Origin: F23-D06 sp947167635
GTDB taxonomy: Bacteria; Bacteroidota; Bacteroidia; Bacteroidales; WCHB1-69
Assembly (NCBI GenBank): GCA_947167635.1
Contig: CAMVIT010000005.1
Coordinates: 29,706 to 93,705, forward strand
DNA: 64,000 nt
Direction of reading: 5' to 3'
Positions 1 to 10,162 of this stretch are shown here, piece by piece. Position 1 is the first letter of the stretch; each line of letters opens with the position of its first letter. A program made the position numbers and the translations under genes. Under the pieces are notes generated by a model. That model was not told where the DNA came from and did not search any database. It saw only the letters and a list, made by a program, of their open reading frames with translations.

Positions 1-425
1 AGATGCTTGCAGAGGGTGGGGTCGGCCTGACAATAGGGCAGCACCACAAAGCCCATCTTCACCAGCTGCTCGGTGGCTTTCAAAGTCTCCACAGAGTCGG
101 GCAGCAGATAGCGGGGGTCGGGGTGTATTTCCAGTTTGAGCCAGTTGGTGCCGAAAGCCTCGCGCGCCATTTGGGCGGCAAAGACCGCCTCCTCGGCATC
201 GCGCACGCCCGACGTGTTGGGCAGCAGCTGGATGTGGGGGTGGACAATGTGCTTGAGCATATCATCCTCCTGATCGGCCAGTTCGATGCGTTTCATCGCC
301 ACCGTCACCATCTCGGTGCCGGAAGCCAGGATGGATTGTTCCATCACTTCGTTGGATTTGAATTTGCCCGTGCCCAGAAAAAGGCGGGATTCAAATTCGC
401 GTCCTGCAATAATCAGTTTTTTCAT
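1..425 (-). CDS. thiG: Thiazole synthase ThiG (N-terminal part, cut by window edge)
   Basis: ThiG builds the thiazole phosphate ring of thiamine from deoxyxylulose phosphate, a glycine- or tyrosine-derived imine and sulfur carried on ThiS. The first 141 residues are visible and begin MKKLIIAGREFESRLFLGTG, the typical ThiG opening. They continue through the barrel segment with the IHPDPRYLLPD-type motif seen in ThiG proteins. The start at 425 is the only well placed ATG. The gene follows thiE by about 40 bases on the same strand, so it is the third gene of the riboswitch-controlled thiSEG unit. The C-terminal part lies outside the window. Confidence 0.93.
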   Translation of the reverse strand, partial: MKKLIIAGREFESRLFLGTGKFKSNEVMEQSILASGTEMVTVAMKRIELADQEDDMLKHIVHPHIQLLPNTSGVRDAEEAVFAAQMAREAFGTNWLKLEIHPDPRYLLPDSVETLKATEQLVKMGFVVLPYCQADPTLCKH

Positions 426-467
426 ATTCGTAGTTTTTTAATCTTTCTTTCAATAAAAACATAACAT

Positions 468-1097
468 TTACCTCATCGCCGACACCACCTGCTCCATCAT
501 CGCCACAGGGTCGGGGGCGTGGAGCATCATACCGGAGAGGGCAATGCCCGTGATGCCGGTGCCCAATATCTCGGGAATGTCGGATAAAGTGATGCCGCCG
601 ATGGCCACAATGGGCAAATCAATGCCATTCTGCCGCATCTGGCGTGTAATGTCGCGGTAGCCGTCGAGACCAAGCACAGGGCTGAGGTTCTTTTTGGTTT
701 CGGTGAAGCGGAAGGGACCGCAGCCGATGTAGTCGGCACCTGCCTGATGCAGGTGACGGATGTCGTCGAAGGTGTTGGCGGTGCCGCCGATGATGAAGTC
801 GGAACCCAGGACGCGGCGCGCTTCATCCACGGGCATATCGTTTTTGCCGAGATGGACCCCGTCGGCACCGATTTTTTTCACCAACTCCACATGGTCGTCA
901 ATGACAAATACAGCGCCATAACGGCGACAGAGTGTCTGTACGGGCAACGCCATCGCCTCCACCTCGTCCAGCGAGGCATCTTTCATCCGCAGCTGAATCC
1001 AGCGGCAACCGCCCTCTAACGCCATCTTGGCACCGTCAAGGTAGCCGTAACGCTCCGTGAAGTGCGTGATAAACTGAAGTTTCACTTGATCATCCAT
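468..1097 (-). CDS. thiE: Thiamine phosphate synthase ThiE
   Basis: ThiE joins the pyrimidine diphosphate and thiazole phosphate moieties to give thiamine phosphate in the cytoplasm. The 209-residue protein shows the TIM-barrel phosphate and pyrimidine site motifs: QLRMKD near the N-terminus, the DGVHLGKND segment, the GADYIGCGPFRFTETKK loop and a C-terminal VAIGGIT phosphate loop. An upstream in-frame ATG would add 11 residues, but the start at 1097 sits one base after the thiS stop and matches family N-termini better. It is the second gene of the thiSEG unit, translationally close to thiS. Confidence 0.93.
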   Translation of the reverse strand: MDDQVKLQFITHFTERYGYLDGAKMALEGGCRWIQLRMKDASLDEVEAMALPVQTLCRRYGAVFVIDDHVELVKKIGADGVHLGKNDMPVDEARRVLGSDFIIGGTANTFDDIRHLHQAGADYIGCGPFRFTETKKNLSPVLGLDGYRDITRQMRQNGIDLPIVAIGGITLSDIPEILGTGITGIALSGMMLHAPDPVAMMEQVVSAMR

Positions 1098-1098
1098 A

Positions 1099-1296
1099 TT
1101 AACCTCCGCAAACGGCCTTGATGACGACAATGTGAGTGCCCTCGGTCAGAAGAAAGGCATCCCAGTCAGTGCGGGGCACCAGTTTGTTGTCCGCAGCCAC
1201 GGCAATGCCTTTGTCGGGAAGGGAGAGTTCTTGGGCCAGCTGTTGGAGAGTTCGGGCCTCTGTGTCGATTTCCTTGTTGTTGAAAAACAGTTTCAT
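1099..1296 (-). CDS. thiS: Sulfur carrier protein ThiS
   Basis: ThiS is the ubiquitin-like protein that carries sulfur as a C-terminal thiocarboxylate for ThiG. The 65-residue sequence starts MKLFFNNKEID, has the LPDKGIAVAADNKLVPR core and ends in the obligatory Gly-Gly (AVCGG). A second ATG three bases upstream is possible. Longer readings of this frame run back into the TPP riboswitch and are not real. It is the first gene after the riboswitch and is followed one base later by thiE. Confidence 0.93.
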   Translation of the reverse strand: MKLFFNNKEIDTEARTLQQLAQELSLPDKGIAVAADNKLVPRTDWDAFLLTEGTHIVVIKAVCGG

Positions 1297-1353
1297 CATC
1301 TTTGTTTTTAAATGTGCAAAGAGTGCCAACAAGTTACTGAATATCAGCAGAAG

Positions 1354-1430
1354 ATCCAACATCCCTACGGCAGTACTAACTGCATCAGGTTCAACGGGTC
1401 TAATCTCAGCCCATGCGGGCACCCCTTTCA
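1354..1430 (-). promoter_or_regulatory. TPP (THI-box) riboswitch
   Basis: Read on the minus strand, the segment contains the conserved THI-element blocks in order: GGGGTGCC, CTGAGAT, ACCCGTTGAACCTGATGCAG and GTAGGGA. They lie between a TAnnTTTG promoter and thiS, so thiamine pyrophosphate binding should repress thiSEG. The remaining distance of about 58 bases to thiS forms the expression platform. No intrinsic terminator with a T-run is evident there, so control at translation initiation is more likely (inference). Confidence 0.93.
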
Positions 1431-1439
1431 AATCGGCGG

Positions 1440-1447
1440 CAAAGATA
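1440..1447 (-). promoter_or_regulatory. -7 element of the thiS promoter
   Basis: On the minus strand this reads TATCTTTG, a match to the Bacteroidota -7 consensus TAnnTTTG. Transcription from it would start just before the first THI-box block. It is back to back with the plus-strand element at 1461-1468. No clear -33 TTG was found at the expected distance. Confidence 0.6.
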
Positions 1448-1460
1448 AGATTTTTTTGTG

Positions 1461-1468
1461 TAATTTTG
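1461..1468 (+). promoter_or_regulatory. -7 element for the 1493-5827 operon
   Basis: TAATTTTG matches TAnnTTTG and lies 24 bases before the start at 1493. It is divergent from, and nearly overlaps, the thiS promoter, so the two units may influence each other's transcription. Confidence 0.55.
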
Positions 1469-1492
1469 CCGCCTTAAAAAAATGTACGGAAC

Positions 1493-2122
1493 ATGTACCT
1501 GGACGAAGAGCTTTTTATAGACTTTTTGGATGTCAAAGAGATTCTTTGGACAGGCATCAATTTTGCCAAGGCCCATTTCACCCGAAAGGGTTTTGATTTC
1601 ACCCAAGAGGTCTTGCAGCGTTATTTTCAGGAATGGAATACATTGATTATCAATGATCAGAAGAAGTACGATATTCGTATGAGCTTCCGTAAGCCCATGA
1701 TGGCCTACAATCTTGCATTGGTAACCAAAACCAACAAGGGATTGAAAGCGTCGCACATGATCAAACACTATATCGACATCAAGGATGTGTTGTCCGATGA
1801 TCAGGTGTGTGAATACATGGCCACGCTTGATTTGCCTGACACACATCGTTATGCGCTGATGTTCCTGGTGGAGTCCTTCGACGATGCCACCAAAATGGCA
1901 TCCGTATGGGTGGTAATCGCGAGGACTGCAGATGGAAAGGTGGCGCTGTGCGAAAAATTCCTCAAGACACCGGGAGGGCTCGGTACTCGAAACTATTGGG
2001 CCCGTGCATTTTACAACCTGTTGTACGACATTAAGACATACGCTTTCCTGCGGTGGGAGAACATGGTGCAGCGCCAGGCTGAGAAACCCGCCTCGGAAGA
2101 GCATTTTTTTAACCAATTATAA
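1493..2122 (+). CDS. Conserved hypothetical protein, family not recognised
   Basis: This is a soluble 209-residue protein with no signal peptide or membrane segment. It is rich in aromatic residues (for example SFRKPMMAYNLALVTKTNKG and NYWARAFYNLLYDIKTYAFLRWENM). I recognise no catalytic motif. It is followed after six bases by the phosphohexomutase gene and is preceded by a good TAnnTTTG element. It is therefore probably the first gene of an operon with the mutase and methionine synthase, but that context does not define its job. Confidence 0.75.
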   Translation: MYLDEELFIDFLDVKEILWTGINFAKAHFTRKGFDFTQEVLQRYFQEWNTLIINDQKKYDIRMSFRKPMMAYNLALVTKTNKGLKASHMIKHYIDIKDVLSDDQVCEYMATLDLPDTHRYALMFLVESFDDATKMASVWVVIARTADGKVALCEKFLKTPGGLGTRNYWARAFYNLLYDIKTYAFLRWENMVQRQAEKPASEEHFFNQL

Positions 2123-2128
2123 CAAAAT

Positions 2129-3475
2129 ATGGGAGCATTTAAAGCATACGATTTCCGTGGTGCATTCGGAAAAGATTTTGACACAGACACCGTCTATAAA
2201 TTCGGTTTCTTCCTGCCTGCTCTTTTGAAAGCCGACAAGGTTTTGGTGGTACGCGATATGCGTGTTTCCACACCCCAGATGTTTGAGGCCCTCTCTGCCG
2301 GTATCACTGATGCGGGTGCCGATGTTTATGATATGGGCTTGACCACCACCCCGATGGTGTATTATTTCACTGCGCGGCATGGCTTCGACGCATCAGTGAT
2401 GATTACAGCGTCGCACAATCCTAAAGATCACAATGGATTGAAAGTTTCTCGCACCAACGCCCTGCCTGTCGGTTATGACACGGGTTTGGGCGAACTGGAA
2501 CGCTGCATCCGGGAGGAAAAAGTGGTGCCTGCTGCGAAAAAGGGCCGTATTATCGCCCATGATGTGAAAGCGGAATACCTCGAATTCCAGATGCGCTACC
2601 ACAGTGATCTCTCCAACTTACGCATCGTGATGGATTGCAGCCATGGCATGGCCTCCATACTTGTGAAGGATATTTTCGGCACCGCGCCAACCTATCTCTT
2701 CGATGCCCTTGACGGCACTTTCCCTAACCATGACGCCAATCCGTTGGAACCCAAGAATGTAGTCGCTCTCCAAGAGAAGGTGCGCGAAACCAAGGCTGAC
2801 ATCGGAGTCATTTTCGATGGCGATGCCGATCGCGTCATGTTTGTAGATGAGAAGGGCGATTTCATCCCGCCCGACCTGATGATTGCCCTGTTGGGACACT
2901 ATTTTATCGAGGAGAAACACTATCCCGGCAAGGTTTTGCAAGACATCAGAACCTCCAAATCCGTGGCAGAATATATCGAGAAGATGGGCGGCGAGATGGA
3001 GATCTGGCGTGTGGGACGCGCCTATGCAGCCCTCAAGCTCCGTGAAATCGACGGGGCCTTCGGCGGCGAGTTTGCTGGGCACTATTATTTCCGCGACTTC
3101 TTTTATTCAGACTCCGCCATGATTGCTTCGCAAGTGCTGCTCCACGTCTTCAGCCAAATGAAGGAGAAGGGCTTGACGGTGTCGCAGGTGATCGGAAACG
3201 TCAAGCAATACGCCAACTCGGGCGAAATCAACTTTACCATCCAGAAAAAGAGGGAAGCCATGGATGCTGTGAAGGAGTTCTTCTGCAGCCAAGAGACACC
3301 CGTCCGCTTCATGGATTTCGACGGCTATCGCGTGGAGTTCCAAGATTGGTGGTTCAATATCCGCCCTTCGAACACGGAACCTTACCTGCGTCTGCTGCTG
3401 GAGGCCCGCACACAAGAGATGCTGGACGAAAAATTATCGACCATCAGGACTATTTTACAAGATTATCAAGAATAA
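2129..3475 (+). CDS. Phosphomannomutase/phosphoglucomutase
   Basis: A member of the alpha-D-phosphohexomutase superfamily, which interconverts hexose 1- and 6-phosphates for nucleotide-sugar and glycan synthesis. All four active-site elements are visible in the 448 residues. They are the phosphoserine loop TASHNP (93-98, Ser95), the metal site DGDADR (230-235), the sugar-specificity loop in the GGEFAGH segment, and the phosphate-binding loop RPSNTEP starting near residue 412. Length is normal for the PMM/PGM branch. Substrate preference (mannose or glucose) cannot be decided from sequence alone. It lies six bases after the preceding gene and 15 bases before the methionine synthase. Confidence 0.9.
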   Translation: MGAFKAYDFRGAFGKDFDTDTVYKFGFFLPALLKADKVLVVRDMRVSTPQMFEALSAGITDAGADVYDMGLTTTPMVYYFTARHGFDASVMITASHNPKDHNGLKVSRTNALPVGYDTGLGELERCIREEKVVPAAKKGRIIAHDVKAEYLEFQMRYHSDLSNLRIVMDCSHGMASILVKDIFGTAPTYLFDALDGTFPNHDANPLEPKNVVALQEKVRETKADIGVIFDGDADRVMFVDEKGDFIPPDLMIALLGHYFIEEKHYPGKVLQDIRTSKSVAEYIEKMGGEMEIWRVGRAYAALKLREIDGAFGGEFAGHYYFRDFFYSDSAMIASQVLLHVFSQMKEKGLTVSQVIGNVKQYANSGEINFTIQKKREAMDAVKEFFCSQETPVRFMDFDGYRVEFQDWWFNIRPSNTEPYLRLLLEARTQEMLDEKLSTIRTILQDYQE

Positions 3476-3490
3476 GAAACATAACGGACA

Positions 3491-5827
<2,337 letters not shown>

Positions 5828-5859
5828 GACCGGAGTCTGCTTTGGCTATGACAAGCCAT

Positions 5860-7359
5860 CTATTTGTTCAATTGGATCCGCATCACCGTTCCTTGGTCGA
5901 TGACGGAGGATTTCACGAAGAGTTTTCCCTTGTGGTATTCGTTGATGATACGGCGTGCCAAAGTCAGGCCGAGTCCCCAGCCACGGCTCTTGGAGGTGAA
6001 GCCGGGAGAGAAAATGCGCTTCTGCATTTTGTTCGGAATACCCTTGCCCGTGTCGGTGATATCAACAAACACCTTGCTTTTCTCTTCGGTGACATCAATG
6101 GTGATGGCTCCCTTGCCATCCATGGCGTCCACGGAGTTTTTGCATAGATTCTCGATGACCCATTCGAACAAATAGCGGTTCAAGGGCAACACAATGCTGT
6201 GCTCGGGCTTGTGGAATGTGATGGAGACCATGGAAGAGATACGCGACTGCAGGTATTGGCTGAACTCATCAATGACGGTCACCAAATCGGTGGACTCCAG
6301 AACAGGTGCCGAGCCGATCTTGGAGAATCGCTGGGCGATGGTCTCCAAACGGTGTACATCCTTGCCGATTTCGGTGGGTACGGATTGGTCAATGGGCATC
6401 TCTTTGAGCAACTCAGTCCAGGCCATCAACGAGGAAATGGGTGTGCCCAATTGGTGGGCGGTCTCCTTGCTCATGCCCACCCACACACGGTTCTGCTCGG
6501 ACCGACGGGATGTGCTGAACAGCAAATAGCCGATGATGAGGAATATAAAAATGAACCCGAATTGGATGAAGGGGAAAAACCGCAGCTGTTTCAAAACGGA
6601 TGACTCTTCGTAAAAGACATAACACCGGCCTCTGTCCACCAAGTCAAGCTCGATAGGTGGAATCTGGTCCTTCATGTCCTTCAACCGCTTGCTGAGGAGC
6701 ACGGGATCTTGCAGGGTCAACGTGTCGATATTGCCGGCGTTGAGCACGTTGCGCTGGGTGCTGTCGGTGATGATGACCGGTACGGTGGCGGAGTTGATGA
6801 CGGTTTCCTGGAAGAAAGCGTTAACCAGAGTGTCGATGACAACATGGAGGTCCACGACGGCAGGCATCTCTTGATAATAGACAGTCACATAATCGCGGCC
6901 ATAGTAGGCAAGCCGCAGACTGTCGAATCCGGAGCGGAGGTCTCCGAGTTCGCGCACATTACGCATCTGAAGGATGGAGTCGGGAAGGTTGACGGCGGCA
7001 TCGATGTCTCCGTTCCGGCCCACTACAATGAGGGGTATGGAGGTGTTGGCGGAGATGATGTCTTGATAGAATGTGAGGTCCTCATCCCAAGAGGCCTGCG
7101 TGACTTTCTTGATGGCTCCGGCTACAATACGGGCGTTGTTGCCCACATCTACCTTGATGGAGTGGAAGAAACGGTCGGTTTCGTTGACAAACTGCGCTTT
7201 ATACGAGATGGCGCCAGCCCAGATTTCGATGCGCTTGCGCTCCTCTTGGGCGATATTGCCGATGAGTTTGTTGGAATAAACAAGGATAAGGACAAACACA
7301 ATGGCCGCTGTGATGAAGAGCAGCCATTTCCACCGAGTGGTATGGAGTTTGTCGTTCAT
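5860..7359 (-). CDS. Membrane sensor histidine kinase
   Basis: A 499-residue inner-membrane kinase. Transmembrane segment 1 lies near residues 12-28, followed by an extracytoplasmic sensor region (about 30-262) with no family recognised, and segment 2 near 263-282. The dimerisation/phosphoacceptor helix contains HQLGTP with His302. The ATP-binding domain has an N-box ENLCKNSVDAM (403-413), G1 DTGKGIP (436-442), an F-box SPGFTSK and G2 WGLGL. No response regulator lies beside it, so its partner is unknown. It begins six bases after the moxR stop, which suggests cotranscription with moxR and the PpiC gene. Confidence 0.9.
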   Translation of the reverse strand: MNDKLHTTRWKWLLFITAAIVFVLILVYSNKLIGNIAQEERKRIEIWAGAISYKAQFVNETDRFFHSIKVDVGNNARIVAGAIKKVTQASWDEDLTFYQDIISANTSIPLIVVGRNGDIDAAVNLPDSILQMRNVRELGDLRSGFDSLRLAYYGRDYVTVYYQEMPAVVDLHVVIDTLVNAFFQETVINSATVPVIITDSTQRNVLNAGNIDTLTLQDPVLLSKRLKDMKDQIPPIELDLVDRGRCYVFYEESSVLKQLRFFPFIQFGFIFIFLIIGYLLFSTSRRSEQNRVWVGMSKETAHQLGTPISSLMAWTELLKEMPIDQSVPTEIGKDVHRLETIAQRFSKIGSAPVLESTDLVTVIDEFSQYLQSRISSMVSITFHKPEHSIVLPLNRYLFEWVIENLCKNSVDAMDGKGAITIDVTEEKSKVFVDITDTGKGIPNKMQKRIFSPGFTSKSRGWGLGLTLARRIINEYHKGKLFVKSSVIDQGTVMRIQLNK

Positions 7360-7365
7360 GATGGC

Positions 7366-8346
7366 TTATTCTGCGGCGGCGAGCAGCTTGTCGATGATCT
7401 GTTCGACAGTGATGCCTTCGGCTTCTGCCTTGTAGTTCTTGATGATACGGTGGCGCAGGATGTTGTGGGCCACGGCTTTCACGTCCTCAATGTCGGGCGA
7501 GTACTTGCCGTCGAGCACAGCGTGCGTGCGTGCGCCGATGATGAGGAATTGGGAAGCACGCGGACCGGCACCCCAGGAGAGGTAGTCGTTGGCCCACGGG
7601 TGGGCAAGCTTTGTGCCCGGACGGGTGAGTGTGGAGAGCTTCACGGCATAGCGATAGACGTTCTCCGGTACAGGAATCTTCTGCAGCAACTTTTGATAGA
7701 AGATGATGTCCTCAACGGTCAGTACGCGATCGGGTTCCCGCATGGCACCGTGGATGGTGCTCTTTACAATCTGCTGTTCCTCCTCCACGGAAGGATAGTC
7801 CAGCATGATGTTGAACATGAAACGGTCCTGCTGGGCTTCGGGCAGAGGATAGGTTCCCTCTTGCTCGATGGGGTTCTGGGTGGCCAACACGAAGAAGGGG
7901 TCAGGCAAGGCGTATGTGGTGCCGTTCATGCTGACAGAACGCTCCTGCATGGCCTCCAACAGAGCGGATTGCGTCTTGGGAGGCGTGCGGTTGATCTCGT
8001 CTGCCAAGACGATGTTGGAAAAGATGGGGCCCTTGACAAACTTGAAGTTGCGGCTGTCATCGAGAATCTCGGCACCCATGATGTCGGACGGCATCAAGTC
8101 GGGAGTGAACTGGATACGGTTGTAACTCATATCGACTGCCTTGGCAATCGTGGTGATCATCAAGGTTTTGGCCAGTCCCGGTACACCGATGAGCAGCGCA
8201 TGGCTGCGACTGAACATGGCCATGAGGATGTTCTTCACCACTTCGTCTTGACCCACAATGACTTTTGCGATCTCCTGCCGGAGTTGTTTGTATTTGTCAA
8301 CGAAAGCTGCAATGGCTTCCACATCGTTCTTAGTGTTCAAATCCAT
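7366..8346 (-). CDS. MoxR-family AAA+ ATPase
   Basis: MoxR ATPases act as chaperones that help assemble or activate envelope or metal-dependent complexes. In 326 residues the AAA core shows Walker A GVPGLAKT (54-61), Walker B VLADEINR (113-120) and sensor 1 ATQNP (155-159). The C-terminal helical lid is also present. The usual DUF58 and von Willebrand A partner genes are absent. Instead the gene lies between a PpiC foldase (15 bases upstream) and a sensor kinase (six bases downstream), so its client is unclear. Confidence 0.92.
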   Translation of the reverse strand: MDLNTKNDVEAIAAFVDKYKQLRQEIAKVIVGQDEVVKNILMAMFSRSHALLIGVPGLAKTLMITTIAKAVDMSYNRIQFTPDLMPSDIMGAEILDDSRNFKFVKGPIFSNIVLADEINRTPPKTQSALLEAMQERSVSMNGTTYALPDPFFVLATQNPIEQEGTYPLPEAQQDRFMFNIMLDYPSVEEEQQIVKSTIHGAMREPDRVLTVEDIIFYQKLLQKIPVPENVYRYAVKLSTLTRPGTKLAHPWANDYLSWGAGPRASQFLIIGARTHAVLDGKYSPDIEDVKAVAHNILRHRIIKNYKAEAEGITVEQIIDKLLAAAE

Positions 8347-8361
8347 AGTTTGTTTTGGGTT

Positions 8362-9723
8362 TTACGGAATCTGCCATTTGGTAACGAAATCACAGTCCCG
8401 ATATTGTTCGTTTAATTTTATACTCGTAACTTTTACTTTGTCCACAACCCATTTCTGCAATGCGTTGTACTTCTTCTCCTCCAGCGCGGCGTTCTTGATC
8501 ATGTCATAATCTTCCACAATGTTGGCCTTGTGCTCGGCCACTTTCTCCTTGAGGTAAATCAGACGGTAGGCCATGACGCCATCTTCGTTGACGAAAGGCA
8601 CGCATTCCGAATACTCGCCGGGGATGAGCTTGTTGATGGTCATGAAAGTGGTCTCGTCGAGCGACTGTTTGTCGAAGCTGTTGGAGTTGGTGTAGGGGTT
8701 GACGGCCAGTCCGCCGTTTTCCTTGGAGGGCCCTTCGGAGAAGCGCTTGGCAGCTTCGGTGATGTCGAGCTTCTCGTTGATGACGATGGAGCGGATGCTG
8801 TCCAAATAGGTGATGGCGCGCACCTGCTCGTCTGTGGAAGGTTTGGGCTGGATGAGGATGTGCGCCACATGGATGGACTCACCCTTGCGTTCAATCATCT
8901 GGATGATATGAAAACCGGCTTGCGTCTTGACGACGTGGGAGATCTCGCCGGTCTTGAGGTTGAAGGCGGCTGCCTCGAATTCGGGATAGAGGGTGCCGCG
9001 CTCCACAAAGCCCAGATCGCCGCCCTTGGAGGCACTGCCGGGGTCATCGGAGTAGAGACGCGCCAACATGGCGAATTTCTCACCACGGAGCACGCGCTCA
9101 CGATATCCGTTCAGCCGTGTCTTCACCGCTTCGACCTCCTCCTCGCTGACGGGCGGGATCTTGACGATCTCGCCAAATTGGAAGGTCGTGGGCACCATGG
9201 GCATGCTGTCCGCGGAAATGTTGGCGGCGAACTGCTTCACCTCCGACGGCGTGATAGTGATGTTTCCCGTGATCTTGTACTGAACCTGCTCGATGAGGGC
9301 CTGTTCGTACATCATCTCACGCATCTCTTTCTTGATCTGCGACATCGGCTTGTGGAAATAGTTCTCGATGTACTTTTCGTCACCACCGACTTGCTGGAGA
9401 AAATAGGCCATCCGCGTGTTGATGCGGTAGTCCACCTCCTCGTCGGAGACTTCAATGCTGTCCAGATCGGCCTGGTTGACCATCAGCTTGTTGAACACGA
9501 GGGTCTCCAAAATGAAACATTTGGTCTCGAAAGGATCTTCCACGGTCTTGAATTGCGAGGCGTAGTCTATGTAATGTTTCTCAAGGTCGGACTGCATGAT
9601 GATCTCCTTGCCGATGACGGCGATGATGCCGTCCACGGGCACACCACCGCCTTGGGTCCAGCCGACCGCCGGCAACACGGCGAACATGATCATGCACGCA
9701 ATTTTTTTGAAGGTCCTATTCAT
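8362..9723 (-). CDS. Periplasmic peptidyl-prolyl isomerase, SurA/PpiC type
   Basis: A likely outer-membrane protein chaperone. The chosen start at 9723 (MNRTFKKIACMIMF) gives a clean signal peptide ending near the GWTQ segment; the longer frame adds 30 residues of non-coding leader. The N-terminal SurA-like region (about 30-180) includes VDGIIAVIGKEIIMQSDLEK. It is followed by a parvulin domain with the hallmarks SDDPGSASKGGDLGFVERG and VVKTQAGFHIIQM. A second, degenerate parvulin-like segment follows (about 290-390). Length is 453 residues. It is the first gene of a unit with moxR and the sensor kinase. A weak promoter-like TATTTTCG lies at 9757-9764 on the minus strand. Confidence 0.9.
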   Translation of the reverse strand: MNRTFKKIACMIMFAVLPAVGWTQGGGVPVDGIIAVIGKEIIMQSDLEKHYIDYASQFKTVEDPFETKCFILETLVFNKLMVNQADLDSIEVSDEEVDYRINTRMAYFLQQVGGDEKYIENYFHKPMSQIKKEMREMMYEQALIEQVQYKITGNITITPSEVKQFAANISADSMPMVPTTFQFGEIVKIPPVSEEEVEAVKTRLNGYRERVLRGEKFAMLARLYSDDPGSASKGGDLGFVERGTLYPEFEAAAFNLKTGEISHVVKTQAGFHIIQMIERKGESIHVAHILIQPKPSTDEQVRAITYLDSIRSIVINEKLDITEAAKRFSEGPSKENGGLAVNPYTNSNSFDKQSLDETTFMTINKLIPGEYSECVPFVNEDGVMAYRLIYLKEKVAEHKANIVEDYDMIKNAALEEKKYNALQKWVVDKVKVTSIKLNEQYRDCDFVTKWQIP

Positions 9724-9765
9724 TTTTTGCCTAAGGTGAGTTTTTGAAACAGGGGGCGAAAATAC

Positions 9766-9791
9766 AAAAAAAAGAAGACTTATGCCTTCTT
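9766..9791 (-). terminator. Intrinsic terminator after rpmH
   Basis: On the minus strand a seven-pair hairpin (one G-T pair, arms 9785-9791 and 9772-9778) with a six-base loop is followed by a run of T. It lies between rpmH and the foldase gene. Confidence 0.55.
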
Positions 9792-9818
9792 TTAAATGTT
9801 TAATCGCAGACAAGCAAA

Positions 9819-9977
9819 TTATTTTCTGCCCAGACTTTCGTCGGAAACCGTCAGTTTCTTTCTGCCTTTGGCTCTGCGTGCAGCCAGCACGCGGCGACCG
9901 TTGGCAGTGGACATTCTCTCTCTAAAACCATGCTTGTTTCTGCGTCTCTCGTTGGAGGGTTGAAATGTTCTTTTCAT
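9819..9977 (-). CDS. rpmH: 50S ribosomal protein L34
   Basis: The small gene encodes 52 residues beginning MKRTFQPSNERRRNKHGFRE and containing RRVLAARRAKGRKKL, which is diagnostic for L34. It has its own well-formed promoter at 10019-10048 and a terminator at 9766-9791. The neighbours are not dnaA or rnpA, so the usual oriC-linked rpmH context is absent here. Confidence 0.96.
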   Translation of the reverse strand: MKRTFQPSNERRRNKHGFRERMSTANGRRVLAARRAKGRKKLTVSDESLGRK

Positions 9978-10018
9978 CTTTCTATTGCGTTATATTTTTA
10001 CTTGCTTTTTTGAGGGCG

Positions 10019-10048
10019 CAAAGGTACACTTTTTTTAATATCATCCAA
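10019..10048 (-). promoter_or_regulatory. rpmH promoter (-33 TTG and -7 TACCTTTG)
   Basis: On the minus strand the -7 element TACCTTTG (10019-10026) is preceded by TTG at 10046-10048, exactly 19 bases upstream. That spacing fits the Bacteroidota housekeeping sigma consensus. This is the best-formed promoter of the window. Confidence 0.75.
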
Positions 10049-10162
10049 CTCTCTAATAAAAAAAGTTATAAACAGTAAAAACATCTCCCTTTGGCATGTG
10101 AAATGTCCGAAATTTTTTTTATTATTGCTTTTTCAAAATACAATGCTAAAAAACTGAACGCC

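Noticed and set aside
6709..8415. Plus-strand frame of 568 codons across the kinase and moxR genes
   Set aside because: Both genes on the minus strand have complete conserved domains. The plus frame crosses the gene boundary and has no recognisable motifs.
9819..9977. rpmH as a sign of the replication origin
   Set aside because: dnaA, rnpA and DnaA-box clusters are not visible nearby, so there is no support for oriC here.
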